The notes beneath the pieces were generated by a model, which worked only from the letters and a program-made list of their open reading frames with translations, made no database searches and was not told where the DNA came from. A DNA stretch of 64,000 nt, taken from positions 52,197,501-52,261,500 of the forward strand of contig CP136890.1 of the NCBI GenBank assembly GCA_034359265.1. The letters are read 5' to 3'. A program made the translations under genes and the position numbers. This stretch comes from Canna indica (lineage: Eukaryota; Streptophyta; Magnoliopsida; Zingiberales; Cannaceae). This document shows positions 11,101 to 22,513 of this stretch, piece after piece; the stretch's first letter is position 1, and each line of letters begins with the position of its first letter.

Positions 11101-12032
11101 ATCGTGCATTTTAATTTTTACTGAGCCAACACCTGCTACTTGACATGATGAGTCATTTCCCATTAGCACTTCCTTACCATCAGCATGTTCATATGTGGTA
11201 GACCATTCTCGGCGCGGTGTCATATGATAAGAGCAACCTGAATCTAAAATCCATTCATCTTGAGATCTAGCATAACAAGTAGAAATAGTAAGTACCTCTA
11301 CTTTTTCATCCTCATCTGCATAGGATACTTCCCCGTTCTGATTTTGCAAAAATAGCACTACACGTTTTTGGACCTGGATTTAGATCTGAACTTACCTCGG
11401 CTTTTGTCTCGTGACCTATTTCGTCCTCTAGTGTTCAAGGCTTCTCCACGGCTTCTAGAGGATCCTGTGGTAAGTTGAGAGTCGACAATCTCCTTGGACA
11501 CTAGCATTGTTGTCACCTCATCCAGTGTAATAGTATTCTTGCCATATAATAAACTTTCACGAAAATTTTTAAAAGAAGCAAGGAGAGTAATTAGAAGCAT
11601 AAAAGCTTTATCTTCTTCCTCAAATGTAATACTCATATTCTCAAGATTAGCAGGAATAGAACGGAAAGTGCTAATATGATTTTTAACAGAAGTGCCATCA
11701 GTCATGCTTAAAAAATATAATTTCTGTCTAAGTGTCATCTTACTTGTAAGAGTTTTATCCTGGTTGATTGTAGCAAGCTTTTTTCATACATCTGTGGCGG
11801 TTTTTTCTGATGCAACTTCTCGTAGTCCCTCGTCGCAGACGCTCATGTACAAGGTGGCTTTAGCACTTTCATCGGCTCGGTTCTTTTCCCTTTCAGTGCC
11901 TTCCATTGCATCTCGCCCACGAATAGTGTCTTGGAGGTTCCATTTGATCAAATTTGTTTTCATCTTCAAAGCCCATAATGAGTAGTTGACATTATGGTCC
12001 AATTTCTGGATTTCATATTTTGCCCCTGACAT
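8116..12032 (-). pseudogene. copia-2 gag-pol polyprotein, multiply interrupted
   Basis: Gag starts at the ATG at 12032 (MSGAKYEIQKL), 11 bases after the primer site. A TGA at 11784-11786 replaces an expected tryptophan, and gag then resumes in the same frame. The CCHC knuckle near 11358 is reduced to CYFCK with a stop just before it. The frame then shifts to the protease ([11 protein letters not shown]), GAG-pre-integrase (LWHMRLGHI) and the start of integrase (DLWGPSPV), which ends in a stop at 10576. The rest of integrase (10002-10575) is full of stops. RT is open from 10001 to about 8860 (LLLYVDDMLI). After another frameshift come 8856-8557 and RNase H (8550-8116, IWLGNLIKELTSQ). The sequence is of the Tnt1/Tork general kind. 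It cannot encode a working element. Confidence 0.92.
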
Positions 12033-12042
12033 TGTGGATTGT

Positions 12043-12055
12043 TGGCTTTGATACC
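12043..12055 (-). other. primer binding site of copia-2
   Basis: The minus strand reads TGGTATCAAAGCC immediately inside the 5' LTR, complementary to the 3' end of plant initiator methionine tRNA with one difference from the commoner TGGTATCAGAGCC. Confidence 0.85.
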
Positions 12056-12060
12056 ACAAA

Positions 12061-12935
12061 TGTGAGGAAGAAATTGGGTCTTCCTGCAAGGATCCAAAAA
12101 TCCAAACGTCAAAAGAAAAAAATACCAAAACGAGTAAATTCAGAAAACACAAAGAACACCAAAATTTACGTGGTTTAGCTTGGCGGGGTACCGGGCCTAC
12201 TCCACGGGAAGAAAAGGGCACTTGATTTTATTAGAAGGAGGAGAAAAGATGGCCAATACAAGAGAATCTGAATACAACTGATAACTAAATTGTAAAAGAA
12301 AAATATTGTCTGTACTCGAATATTTTTCTGCACCCCAGAATCTGGATTCCTGCTTCTGCCTGAAAACTGTGGATGCGGCGTCCTTGATCTTCTTGCTTCT
12401 GCCTGAGACGGTGTGAAGGGGAAGAGAGCCGCTGGAAAGGAATCCTACCTGAGAAACGGAGTAGATGGGATGTTCTAGAATGATGGGATGATTAGAACTG
12501 TATATTAGGCCTCTATTTATAATGAGGAGGTGTGGCCGACGATCTGTTGTCTTCATGTAATTACGTTAAATCTGAGGCGCTCATCATTTTAATCACACGG
12601 CTGTCATGATGCTTTGACCGAACAAATCAGTAATTTTGACTGAGAAATCAGCATGGGAGAGGCGGTGGCGATCGCGGTGAACTCGTCAAAAATGGCGGGT
12701 GAAGAAGACTCGCCCGCGTGCAGCAATTTCTGTGCGCTGCACGCGGGCGCGCGCACTGCACGCAGCAGTGCCAGTTGCTGCTGGCACGTGCGCTACACGC
12801 GCACGCATAGAGGCTGGGCTTGGCCCAGATGTCCGGCCCGCCTGGGCTGGGCCGAGCCTAGTAATAACTGCAGACTTTTTTTTTATCCAACTTGTCCCAT
12901 TTTGAGATCGGGTTTAACATGAATCAATCCTCACA
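12061..12935 (-). repeat. 5' LTR of copia-2
   Basis: On the plus strand it runs TGTGAGGAAG...CAATCCTCACA, bounded by the primer site on the left and the TSD TGTAG on the right. It is the longer of the two LTRs (875 bp). The extra length over the 3' LTR is mainly a GC-rich CAGCAGTGCCAGTTGCTGCTGG segment near 12762-12785 that can fold back on itself. Confidence 0.93.
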
Positions 12936-13305
12936 TGTAGCAACATTTATGATCATTATGAAGTTGTAGACATCTTAGTTATAATATGTGTCCAAAAATT
13001 CATAATGGAATCATCAAACTTAGTATATCCTCGTCAATGATCTTTAGGGTTCTGTCTTAACAAAATTCATCATTGGGGCATTATCTCGGTATCTCCAATT
13101 TAAAGTTCACAAATGAGTGATAGGCCAAATTTTTATTGCCTTCTTTCTATTAGTTAGTTCTAATTCTAGATTAACATTATTTTTTCTTTCTCTTCCTTGT
13201 ATGTGCATAGATACAATTTTTTCTGTTTATTATGTTTACATCTGCAAATCTGAAGTCTCTTTTCTTTTTTTATCATTCAAGTGTTCTGTTTTTCTCCTTT
13301 ATCAG

Positions 13306-13386
13306 GCAGATATAGGCCCTTCAATGGGAATGCAAGGGACAGAAGTTGCAAAAGAAAGCTCAGACATCATTATATTGGATGACAAT
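13306..13386 (+). pseudogene. single exon of an autoinhibited P2B-type Ca2+-ATPase (ACA family)
   Basis: After a TTTATCAG acceptor, 27 codons read ADIGPSMGMQ, then GTEVAKESSDIIILDDN. This is the conserved cytosolic segment just before the M5 region of plant plasma-membrane-type autoinhibited Ca2+-ATPases (family resemblance from memory, closest to the ACA8/9/10 group). In real genes this is followed by phenylalanine and the VVKVVRWGR stretch. Here the frame hits TGA at 13387 and the sequence becomes unrelated AT-rich DNA, so the exon is truncated at its 3' end. No other ATPase exon is visible within 2 kb on either side. It cannot encode a pump. Confidence 0.8.
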
Positions 13387-14228
13387 TGAATTTTTTTGAC
13401 TCATTTTTAGCATTTGTAGCATTTCTAACTCATTTATAGTATTTATAGCATGTAGGTTCCTTTTTCTTTCAGGTCTTGACTTTGACTCTATAATCTATAA
13501 TGTTTAGAAGCTTACTTTTCTTTGTTCCAACAGCCATATGAAATGCTTAATTACTTCAAATTGTTGTTGTCCATGGAAATTTGTAGAGGTATTCTTTAAT
13601 GCTCCATATAACAATGAGAAGTAGACTGGCAGCTTAAATTGATTAGTAGTGTCAGTACATCTTAAATTGATTAATAGTGCAGTGGATTATTTGTGTAGCT
13701 TGGTGCTTCAAAAAAGAAAGAGCCATCATTGTTTAAATCCCGCTTCTGTGTTTCATCTGTGGCATTGACTCATCATTGCAGGATTTTAGCTAAGCCATGT
13801 GCCAGACAAGCTTCTATTTTGTGAGTATAGCATGAATGTGATTGAGAAGGGACTTTGGAAGACTAATGGCTGATTTGTTTACTGGTGAATGAGGTGAAGC
13901 ATTCAAGTCCCTGGGTGAAATTTTCTTCTCTATTTTTCTCTCTGATGAGTATGAGCTCCAATCCCATTTCTCCTACTGATCAGGCGCTGGTTGATGGGGC
14001 CGGTTAATTAATAACCCGCGTCATCAAGTCTACGCCCTTTTTTCTTTCTCAAATCCTACCTGTACTAACTAGACAAGTAGATAAGTAGTTGCGCTTAATC
14101 TGTTATTTTGAGCATGTCCATGTCTATAAATTAATAATCTGATAATTCCAGTATGCGCTTAATCTGATAATTTATTTCTCAAGTCTTTTGCAATTCTAGC
14201 TTCTGAATGTACTTGGGTATTGATGTAG

Positions 14229-14308
14229 GTTGTAATCGGCATGGATGTTACTACTTCAGAGAATTCTGTAATGACAAGGATAAGACATGGGATCTCAATT
14301 TCAAGGAG
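14229..14308 (+). pseudogene. single exon of enolase with a 2-bp insertion
   Basis: Between a TGATGTAG acceptor and a GTGAGA donor, 80 bases read VVIGMDVTTSE. After two extra bases (AA at about 14260-14262) they read FCNDKDKTWDLNFKE. This is the segment of plant enolase (2-phosphoglycerate to phosphoenolpyruvate, glycolysis) upstream of the conserved SIEDPF motif, recognised from memory. Both splice sites are preserved, so the copy derives from genomic DNA and not from a processed transcript. The 2-base insertion destroys the frame. No adjacent enolase exons were recognised. Confidence 0.75.
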
Positions 14309-14456
14309 GTGAGATTATCCTTGTTGGTTCAGAAATTGGTTTGAACTCCAGCTCCAATCCGTGCTGAACTCCAGCGGGATCCAGAGGGATAAGTTACTCC
14401 TCTTTACTATCATCTGGGTAAGTTACAACTTCAAATCGCGCTGTAATGGATAATGT

Positions 14457-14496
14457 AGGGTTTAGGGTTTACTTGCTTAGGGTTTAGGGTTTTACT
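14457..14496 (+). repeat. short interstitial telomere-like repeat
   Basis: The plant telomere word TTTAGGG, with GGTTTAG variants, occurs about four times in 40 bp (TAGGGTTTAGGGTTTAC and TTAGGGTTTAGGGTTTT). Such short runs are common in plant promoters and at old break-repair sites. Confidence 0.6.
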
Positions 14497-15570
14497 GGGT
14501 GATTTGGTATGTTTTCGGATGTGAAACCTTCCACTAATTTCCTTATCAGTATTGCTTCTTTGTGGCTTTAATAAGTAGCATGTGATTGCACATGATTGCA
14601 CAGAATAGTTCCTCGATGGGGGGAGTTATGCAAGTTAGATCATTTACAAACCCTGACAGGAACCTCATTCATTGGTCTTGTGTATCATCTACTGAATAAC
14701 ATAAGGATGTGAGCATATCATGATTAGGGCTCATCTAGTTGCACAATTTACTAGATTATCAATAGTAGTTCAGTTTTATCAGATACCAATTTTACTAAAG
14801 CATTTTGACTCATAATCACCTTAATTAATTGTCATCTTGAGATATAATTATACTTCTATATTTACATGTAGTATTTGCTTACGTAGTCTTCTAATGTAAG
14901 TTATGCTATATCAGAAATTGCAACATATTAAGGAGCAAAAAAATCAATCATCGAAGAAGGCAAATGAAGCATAGCAAGCCATTTTGAATGGAGTTAATTT
15001 CTGAACTTATATATTTCTGAACAGAAGGATGAATTCTGGCTTTTGGTACTTTTTTGTAAATATTAAATTTGAGAATAGATGTTATTTCATACTTCTGTAT
15101 TCTTCGTTACTTTGTCTCATTTGACAATAAGATTTATATGTGATTTTTTTGTTGATGAAATAGAATAAAAAAATTTGGAGAAATTTGAATGATTTTTTAG
15201 TATTTCTTGATTTGCTATGTCTAAATGTTTGATATTTACGCTTCATGTTAATTAATTAAAATTAATATAAATTAATATATATTTCATATTAATTAAATAT
15301 ATATATTAATTTACTTCAATATTGTCATTCTTCAACTCAAGGTAACGTGACTGGCCAGGGTATACGTGCCTATACCCCGCAGCCTAAACGAGTGAAAAGA
15401 AATAAACGAGTTTTATTTCAAATGAAAAACCAAATCAGAAATCATTATAAGTAAGTTTAGCAAAATAATAAAGTGCGGAAATAGTAAATCAGGTTCAACT
15501 GTTCTATTACAATGAAATTTGAAATAAAGACATGAATGTCCCCAAGGGACTACAACTCCAAAACACTGAA

Positions 15571-16182
15571 CACTACAAAAATTTTAAGCTATAGGAACGG
15601 TTGAAAACCGTTCCCAAAAGATAAAAAACCGTTCCCATAGACCTACGGGAACGATTTCCCATGTGTACTCAAATCAGCCGTTCCGTTAGGCTATAGGAAC
15701 GGTTTTTGTCCCTATGGTCACGCTGCCAAAAAAACCGTTCCTATAGGTCCAACCTATGGGAACGGTTATAAAAGTGTTCCTATAAACCAATCTTATAGGA
15801 ATGATTAAGAACCGTTCCTATAGTTCCAGCCTATAGGAACGGTTTTATACCGTTCCTATAGTTCCAGCCTATAGGAACGGTTCTTAACCGTTCCTATAGG
15901 TAAATATTATAGGAACGGTTCTTAGCCGTTCCTATAGTATACATTAGGAATGATGAAAAACCGTTCCTATAGGCTGAAACTATAGGAACGGTATAAAACC
16001 GTTCCTATAAGCGAAAGGATGTGTATTGTTTGTGCGCAGGTTCATATTTGTTCCTAAAATGTATATATATTCCTGTAAACCATACAATTTCACAAACACT
16101 CATACAATTTCATAGATGTATGGGAACACTTTTTTAACCGTTCCTAAAGGTGGCGTGGCCATAGAGCCAAAAAGTAGTAGTC
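15571..16182. mobile_element. small CACTA-type non-autonomous element rich in palindromes
   Basis: It starts CACTACAAAAATTTT and ends AAAAAGTAGTAGTC (GACTACTACTTTTT on the other strand), flanked by GAA on both sides (15568-15570, 16183-16185). The other LTR of gypsy-1 (about 23480-23510) has the uninterrupted site CACTGAAACACAAG, which confirms both the insertion and the 3-bp duplication. The interior from about 15590 to 16010 repeats CTATAGGAACGGTT and its complement AACCGTTCCTATAG over a dozen times in alternating orientation. It has no coding capacity. Confidence 0.85.
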
Positions 16183-16559
16183 GAAACACAAGTGCATGAC
16201 TAACTATCAAAAACTCGACTACGACCCCTAACTAGGACTGCTATGAGATCAATATGGCTCCTCTGCCCTCCAACCGCGCCAAGTGCTCCAGCCCACCTCA
16301 CCGGTCAGGCTCTGCAAAAAACAAAAACAACGACAACAGGTGACTTCAAAAGAACTCAGTGAGCGGTTCTACCAACCCTCACGAAAAACCAAACATAGAT
16401 ATAAAGCATAAATGCAAACACCTGACTCAAGCAGGAAAGGTCACAAAGAAGTGACTAGCTACCAGGCCATCTGGCCACCACACGCTCGAAGGCAACCAAT
16501 ACCAAAATGGTGAAGATCAACAGGCCTAAGCCTCGCATGCCCTAGGGTAACAAAACATA

Positions 16560-17000
16560 CTAGGATAATCAGGAAGGCCCTCCGAACTTATCCTAATATA
16601 AGAAACTCAGGAGCAATCGGGATTCGCCCATCCGAACTTGCTCCACGAGACGCGTAGGAACAATCGGGAGTTGCCTATCCGAACTTGCCCCTTTAAGATA
16701 TCACAGAAATAATCGAGATTTGCTCGTCCGAACTTATTCCTAAAAAACACCTCGGGAATAATCGGGATAGGCCATCCGAACTTATTCCACGAGGTCAAAT
16801 CGTAACAATCGGGATCCATCCGAACGTGTTCCAATAAATAATGTAGGAAAATCGGGATTTACCCATCCTAACTTATTCCTTTAAATATAGAATCTAGGGA
16901 ATAATCGAGATTTGCCCGTCCGAACTTGTTCCACAAGATACGCAGGAACAATCGGGATTTGCCCATCCGAACTTGTTCCACAGGTTGGGAATTAGCCATC
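16560..17000. repeat. degenerate tandem repeat inside the gypsy-1 3' LTR
   Basis: A unit of roughly 60 bp with the core AATCGGGATTTGCCCATCC followed by GAACTTGTTCC is repeated about seven times with variable spacing. The same array sits in the other LTR at about 23870-24300, so it predates the insertion. Confidence 0.8.
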
Positions 17001-18789
17001 CAACCTTCCGGGTCTAGCCTGCAATCCGGCTCCTCAACAAGTCTCTTCGCGGGCTCCTCAACGAGCCTCTCCGCCATTCATAAAGATATGGCGCAACATG
17101 ACCTAAGTCAAGTCTCTTCTACAGTATCTTAGGGGTGTCCTTATTGGGAAGCGTCTCAACACTCCAATACCCGACCTCAACTCCTAGACCCGTAATGTGA
17201 TAACCCGTGAGATTTTATTTCATGCATAACTTTATTTGTTGGTTCTTAACAGATTATGCTACCCCTTTATTCAATTTTAATTATGTAATTAAAATTTAAT
17301 CACAAAGATTAGGATTTTGTTTTAGGTTTTTATTTTAGTTTACTGTTGTGCCCGAAACTGATGTGTCTAACCCGAATATGGTCTCCAGAGTATGACTTAT
17401 GTTTCCAAACTATGTTTTCATGTCGAAATGATAGATTACATGACTATATTCAGCAAAGTATGCACCTCACAAATATGATTTTAAAATCAGCCCTAAATCA
17501 ATAATTCAACGTACTGTTTTCAGCCTAATTGAGTTTTCAGTATCTCAAGATAAATAAATCCAAAATTTAAGAAGTAAATTCCTTAATTATCAACATAAAA
17601 GAATTATATCATTGAGACAAAACTTCTCATGATTGTTTAACTAAGAGTCGCAAGAACCAAGAATATCTTCAAGCAAGAATCAATTTACATGATCAAGAAT
17701 CTCATATCTAGAACACTCAAGGCTTCAAGATCAAATCTTATTTTTATAAAACATGCTCCACATCCAAAAATCACAGATTTAAATCTAAAGCATGCACAAT
17801 AATTCAAGAACCTAAATAGGCAAGCAACTCAAGATATAGACTTCATGATAAACAAGAACTCTCAGTTGGGTATTTCGTCGAACACCTTGAGGGCACCCTT
17901 GCTTTCACCCTTGGCCGAGCATCCCTAGGATAAACCTAGGGTTGCCGAGCCACAAAGGGAGAGTCTCGGCACTCCTTCCACGAATCGGCACAAGAACACG
18001 GCAATCAAAACCCACGATTCGGCGAGAAATCACAAGAATCAAGAAAACACCCAAATCGGCTCAAAACCCGAGAAAGGAGAGGTAAAACCACTCACCTAGA
18101 TAGGAAGGATGATTAGAGGAGAAATCCCGGACAACGGCCCTCGAATTCGGCTTCAAGAATTGGCAGCTCGACTGAAAGAAGGGGGAAAGGGGGACGACGG
18201 CTCCACTTCAAGCCACCGGCTTGAAGAGAGGGAAAGGGAGAGAGAGGGCGGTTGGCTCAGCTTCAAAGTGAAGGGAAGAACAGGAAGGAGAGGGAAGCCT
18301 CGGCTCGGCTTCAGGCGGCTGGGCTTGGCGGCTTCAAGAGAGGAAGGGGAGGGGCGGCTGTTGGCTTGGCTCCTCCCTTCAAGAATTCTGTGTGGCTCCA
18401 ATGGGGAGCCACACACCAAGGGGGGGGGGGGGGTTATAGCCTCCTCCTTAAACCTAAATCCACTAACCCTCTTAATAAACCCGCATTCGCCTCGAGCCAA
18501 AACCAACCCTGCTAACTCGACTAAGCTTAATTAAACCCAAATTACTCCCATGCTAAACACATGCATCAGCCAATATACGACATAATTTAATAATTCAAAC
18601 ACATGCAACCACATAATTAAATAAATTCATCTACGCAAGCAACAAATTACATAATTCATATTTCTACTTACCCGAGCTCGCAAACTCGCACCGGACCAGG
18701 AGTCGACTCGGCTCGACCCTGGACTAGCTCGCTAGGCTGATAAACACAAACATAAAGAAAAAATAATAATAAATATCTAGGATATTACA

Positions 18790-18802
18790 ATCCTCCATCC
18801 TT
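18790..18802 (-). other. polypurine tract of gypsy-1
   Basis: The minus strand reads AAGGATGGAGGAT directly before the LTR start TGTAATATCC, the position expected for plus-strand priming. Confidence 0.75.
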
Positions 18803-18846
18803 AAAGAAAATTCATCCTCGAATTTCGGAAAAAGAAGATTAATGAC

Positions 18847-21800
18847 TCACAGATCATCAAACAATGAAGGATATCGCTCCCTCATATCCTGCTCCATCTC
18901 CCAGGTGGCCTCTTGCCCAAAATTATGCTCCCACCTGACTTTAACCAAGGGAATCTTCTTGGACCTCAATTTTCTGACCTGCCAGTCTAGTACTTCAACT
19001 GGCCGCTCTTCATAGGAAACTGTTGAATCCACCTCCACTGAGGTAGGCTCATTTACACGGGACTCATCCCGAATGTACTTCTTCAGCATACACACATGGA
19101 ACACTAGATGCACTCGGTCCATACTAGGCGGTAAGGCTAACTCATAGGCCACAACTCCCCTGCGCTTGAGAATAGGAAACGATCCAATAAACCTAGGGCT
19201 TAGCTTTCCTTTCTTACCAAATCTCACCACCCCTTTCATAGGGGACACCTTCAGGAACACCATGTCCCCCTCAGCAAACTCTACCTCCCTGGCCTTTCCA
19301 TCAGCATACATCTTTTGGCGATTCTGAGCTACTAACAGCCTCTCTCTGATTAGCTTCATCTTTTCTACTGCCTCCTCCACCCGGTCAGGTATCATCATAA
19401 GGGAACCCCCTTCCTCAAACCAACCTACAGGCGACCTGCATCTTCGCCCATACAATGACTCAAATGGGGCCATCCCAATGCTGCTGTGGTAGCTATTATT
19501 GTAGGCAAACTCAATCAGAAGTAAGTGCCTCTCCCAACTGCCCTCCAAATCTAGGACATATGCTCTCAGCATATCCTCCAGCATCTGAATAGTCTGCTCT
19601 GACTGACCATCTATCTGAGGGTGAAATGCAGTACTGAACTGAACCTGAGTGCCCTATGCCTCCTGGAAAGATTGCCAAAATTGAGCCGTGAACTAAGTGC
19701 CCCGATTTGAGATGATCGTAACCAGAACACCATGATAAGCGATGATCCGATCCAAAAACAACATTGCATGCTGCTCGACTGAAAAGGTCACCCTGACTAG
19801 TATAAAATGCGAAGTCTTAGTTAGGCGATCCACCACTACCCAAATAGAATCATTGCCCTTCCCAGACTTTGGCAACCCCGTCACAAAATCCAAGGTTATC
19901 TTCTCCCATTTCCACTCTGGTATTTCTAGGTTCTGGAGAAACCCTGTCGGCTTCAAATGCTCAGCCTTCACCTGCTGACACACGAGGCACTTAGACACAA
20001 ACTCGACCACTTCTCTTTTCATGTCTTTCCACCAATAATTCTGCCTTAGGTCCCGGTATATCTTCGTGGCTCCCGGATGCAGAGTGTATGTGGACCGATG
20101 AGCCATCTCTAGCACCTGCCTACGAACCTCTACCATATTTGTCACCACTATCATGTTCTTAAAACCTTAGAATGCCCTCCGAGTCCACACTGAACCCATT
20201 ATCAGCATCGCCTCTCCAGGCCAGATCCTTAGTGAGAGCACAGAAAGCATCCTCCTCTTGCACTGCTCGCAACATATCAACCAACGTGGACTGGACCCTC
20301 AGGTGAGCCACCAGCACACCAGAATATGATACTGACAACACTGCCCCGCCATCCAAACATAGGGCCAAATCCTGAGCCAACAGCCTCCTCCTAACCGCCA
20401 AATGTGCCAGGCTGCCCATAGAATTCCTGCTCAAAGCATCAACCACCACATTGGCCTTCCCAAGATGGTATATGATAGTGCAGTCATAGTCCTTCAACAG
20501 CTCAAGCCATCTTCTCTACCTTAGGTTCAACTCCTTCTGAGTGAGCAAATACTGGAGGCTCTTATGATTAGTGTATATCTCATAAGCCTCGCCATAGTGG
20601 TAGTGACACCACAGCTTCAATGCGAACACCACCGTTGCCAGCTCAAGATCATGGGTGGGGTAATTCTTCTCGTGAACCTTCAACTGCCTAGAGGCATAAG
20701 CTATCACCCTGCCATTCTGCATCAACACACAACCCAAGCCGACCCTGGAGACATCACAATAAACAATAAACCCTCCCGAGCCCGAAGCTACTGCTAGAAC
20801 TGGCACTGACGTCAAGCGGTCCTTGAGCTTCAGAAAGCTCTTCTCGCACTTACTGTCCCATTCGAACTTGACCTTCTTCTGAGTCAGGCGGGTCAATGAC
20901 GCTGCAATCCTGGAGAAATTCTCCATAATTTTTTTATAATAACCTGTCAACCCCAGGAAACTACGAATTTCTGTGACATTAGTCGACCTCTTCTAATTCT
21001 GAACTGCTTCTATCTTCGTGAGGTCTACCTTTACCCATTCCCTGGACACCACATGACCAAGGAACCTCACACTCTCCAGCCAGAACTCGCACTTGGAGAA
21101 TTTGGCATACAATCTATGCTCCCTGAGGTTTTCCAGAACTACCCACAAGTGCTCAACATGCTCCTCCCTACTCCTGGAATAAATCAAGATGTCATCAATA
21201 AACAAAATTATAAATTTATCCAAGTATTCCCTGAACATTCGGTTCATCAAATCCATAAATGCTGCATGTGCATTAGTCAGCCCGAAGGACATCACTAGGA
21301 ACTCAAAGTGCCCTTATCTCGACCTGAAAGCAGTCTTGCGGACGTCACTGCCCCGAATCCAACTGATGGTACCCTGACTACAGGTCAATCTTAGAATATC
21401 ACTGAGCTCCCTGAAGCTGATCAAATAAATCATTAATCCTGGGCAGCGGGTACCGATTCTTCACCGTTACCTTGTTAAGCTAGCGGTAATCAATGCACAT
21501 CCGCATGGACCCATCTTTCTTTTTCACAATGAGCATTGGAGCACCCCAAGGCGAAACACTTGGGTGAATGAAGCCCAACTCAAGCAGCTCCTGCAATTGG
21601 GACTTCAACTCTCTCAACTCAGCTGGTGCCATCCGATACGGTGGAATGGAGATCGATTTCACCATTGACTGCAAATCAATACAGAATTCGATCTCCCTCT
21701 CTAGAGGCAACCCTAGCAACTCCTTTGGGAACACATTAGAGAACCCGCATACCACATGCGTCCCCCCGATGTCCCTAGACACACCTTCGTCTTTCTCTGC

Positions 21801-22513
21801 CACAGATAGAAAGGCCAAGAAGGATTGGCTACCGCCCAGAAGTAGCTTCCGGGTCTTGAGAGTCGAGATGGCTACCAACGAGTCTCCCCTTCCCTCACCC
21901 AGGAAGGAAAGCTAGAGCAATCCGGGCTTACTGAAGGTCGCAGTCTTAGCCCTGCAGTCCATTGAGGCGAAATAGTCCGCCAACCATTCTATGCCCAAAA
22001 TCACATCAAGCTCCAGCATCGGCAGGAGTGTTAATTCGGCCATCAACACATGCCCACAAATGACATCCTCGCAGCACCGAAAGACTGTCTCTGTCATCAT
22101 AGAAATGTCCGTAGGCGTAGACACCACAAGAGGCAAATCAAGAATAGAGGGTTTCCCTGCCAACTTAGCAGCAAATATAGCAGACACAAAAGAGTGTGTA
22201 GCACTTGGATCAAACAAGACGTATGTAATAGAAGAGCCTACAATAAGGTTACCTGACACTACTACCCTGGACGTCTCAGCGCCCTCTTGGTTCATAGCAA
22301 ACACCCATGCAGCGGGCCTCTCTGAACCACCAGCTCACTGGCCCCTCCTTGAGTCTGACCCTTCTGAGCTACGGAACCCATTGACATCGGTGCCTTTCCT
22401 CTGGTTTGATCAAGCTGCTGACTGCCCTTGCTAGGATAATCCTTTTTATAGTGCCCAACTTGTCCGCACCCAAAACATGCCTCAAAACGAAATCGCTCTG
22501 GGTCGTGCTCCAC
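18847..22513 (-). pseudogene. gypsy-1 pol polyprotein (protease, RT, RNase H, integrase, chromodomain), broken
   Basis: Reading right to left: a zinc knuckle CFGCGQVGHYKKDYP (last Cys changed to Tyr); protease 22304-21912, with LFDPSATHSF where the usual glycine of DxGA is serine; RT 21878-20993, with a TAG at 21480 after RMCIDYR and FIDD in place of YVDD (normal in gypsy); RNase H 20950-20159; and integrase 20154-19585. Integrase keeps its HHCC finger (WWKDMKREVVEFVSKCLVC). Its second catalytic aspartate motif reads SNRGT, and a TAG follows at 19693. The C-terminal frame (19584-18847) ends in a chromodomain-like segment, LVKVRWEHNFGQEATWE. Several stops look like CAG-to-TAG changes. It is not functional. 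Confidence 0.92.

Larger units (their letters stand above)
7178..12935 (-). mobile_element. complete Ty1/copia element (copia-2), degenerate coding region
   Basis: Two similar LTRs (7178-8016 and 12061-12935) flank a minus-strand copia polyprotein. The flanking five bases are TGTAG on both sides (7173-7177 and 12936-12940), a perfect TSD. A primer site lies beside the right LTR, so the right LTR is the 5' LTR. The coding region is broken by stops and frameshifts. Confidence 0.95.
12936..15322. other. inter-element segment with two isolated plant exons, otherwise no gene
   Basis: Intron-like AT-rich DNA separates copia-2 from gypsy-1. It holds a Ca2+-ATPase exon (13306-13386), an enolase exon (14229-14308), and a short telomere-like TTTAGGG run at about 14457-14496. 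The last 90 bp is almost pure A/T (TTAATTAATT and TATATA words). Other small possible exons, for example 13535-13590, have plausible splice signals but no recognisable product. The mix of unrelated exons suggests captured DNA. Confidence 0.6.
15323..18789 (-). repeat. 3' LTR of gypsy-1
   Basis: On the plus strand it runs from TGTCATTC to GATATTACA and is homologous to the right LTR throughout. It contains the small CACTA derivative at 15571-16182, a tandem array at about 16560-17000 and a G13 tract at about 18421-18433. Confidence 0.92.

Noticed and set aside
13117..13389. 90-codon frame as one protein
   Set aside because: Only the last 27 codons are the Ca2+-ATPase exon. The upstream part is intron-like, T-rich and ends in a splice acceptor.
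12936..15322. Helitron carrying the gene fragments
   Set aside because: I looked for a CTRRT 3' end with a hairpin and a TC 5' end and could not find a convincing pair, so it is left only as a hypothesis.
16560..17000. CRISPR-like regularly spaced repeat
   Set aside because: Units are degenerate, spacers are not unique, the array is inside a plant LTR and is present in both LTRs.
18109..18534. Overlapping 87-141 codon frames on both strands in a GC-rich stretch (also 25486-25817)
   Set aside because: They lie inside the gypsy-1 LTRs, encode low-complexity Ser/Pro/Gly/Arg sequence in several frames and are not conserved between the two LTRs.
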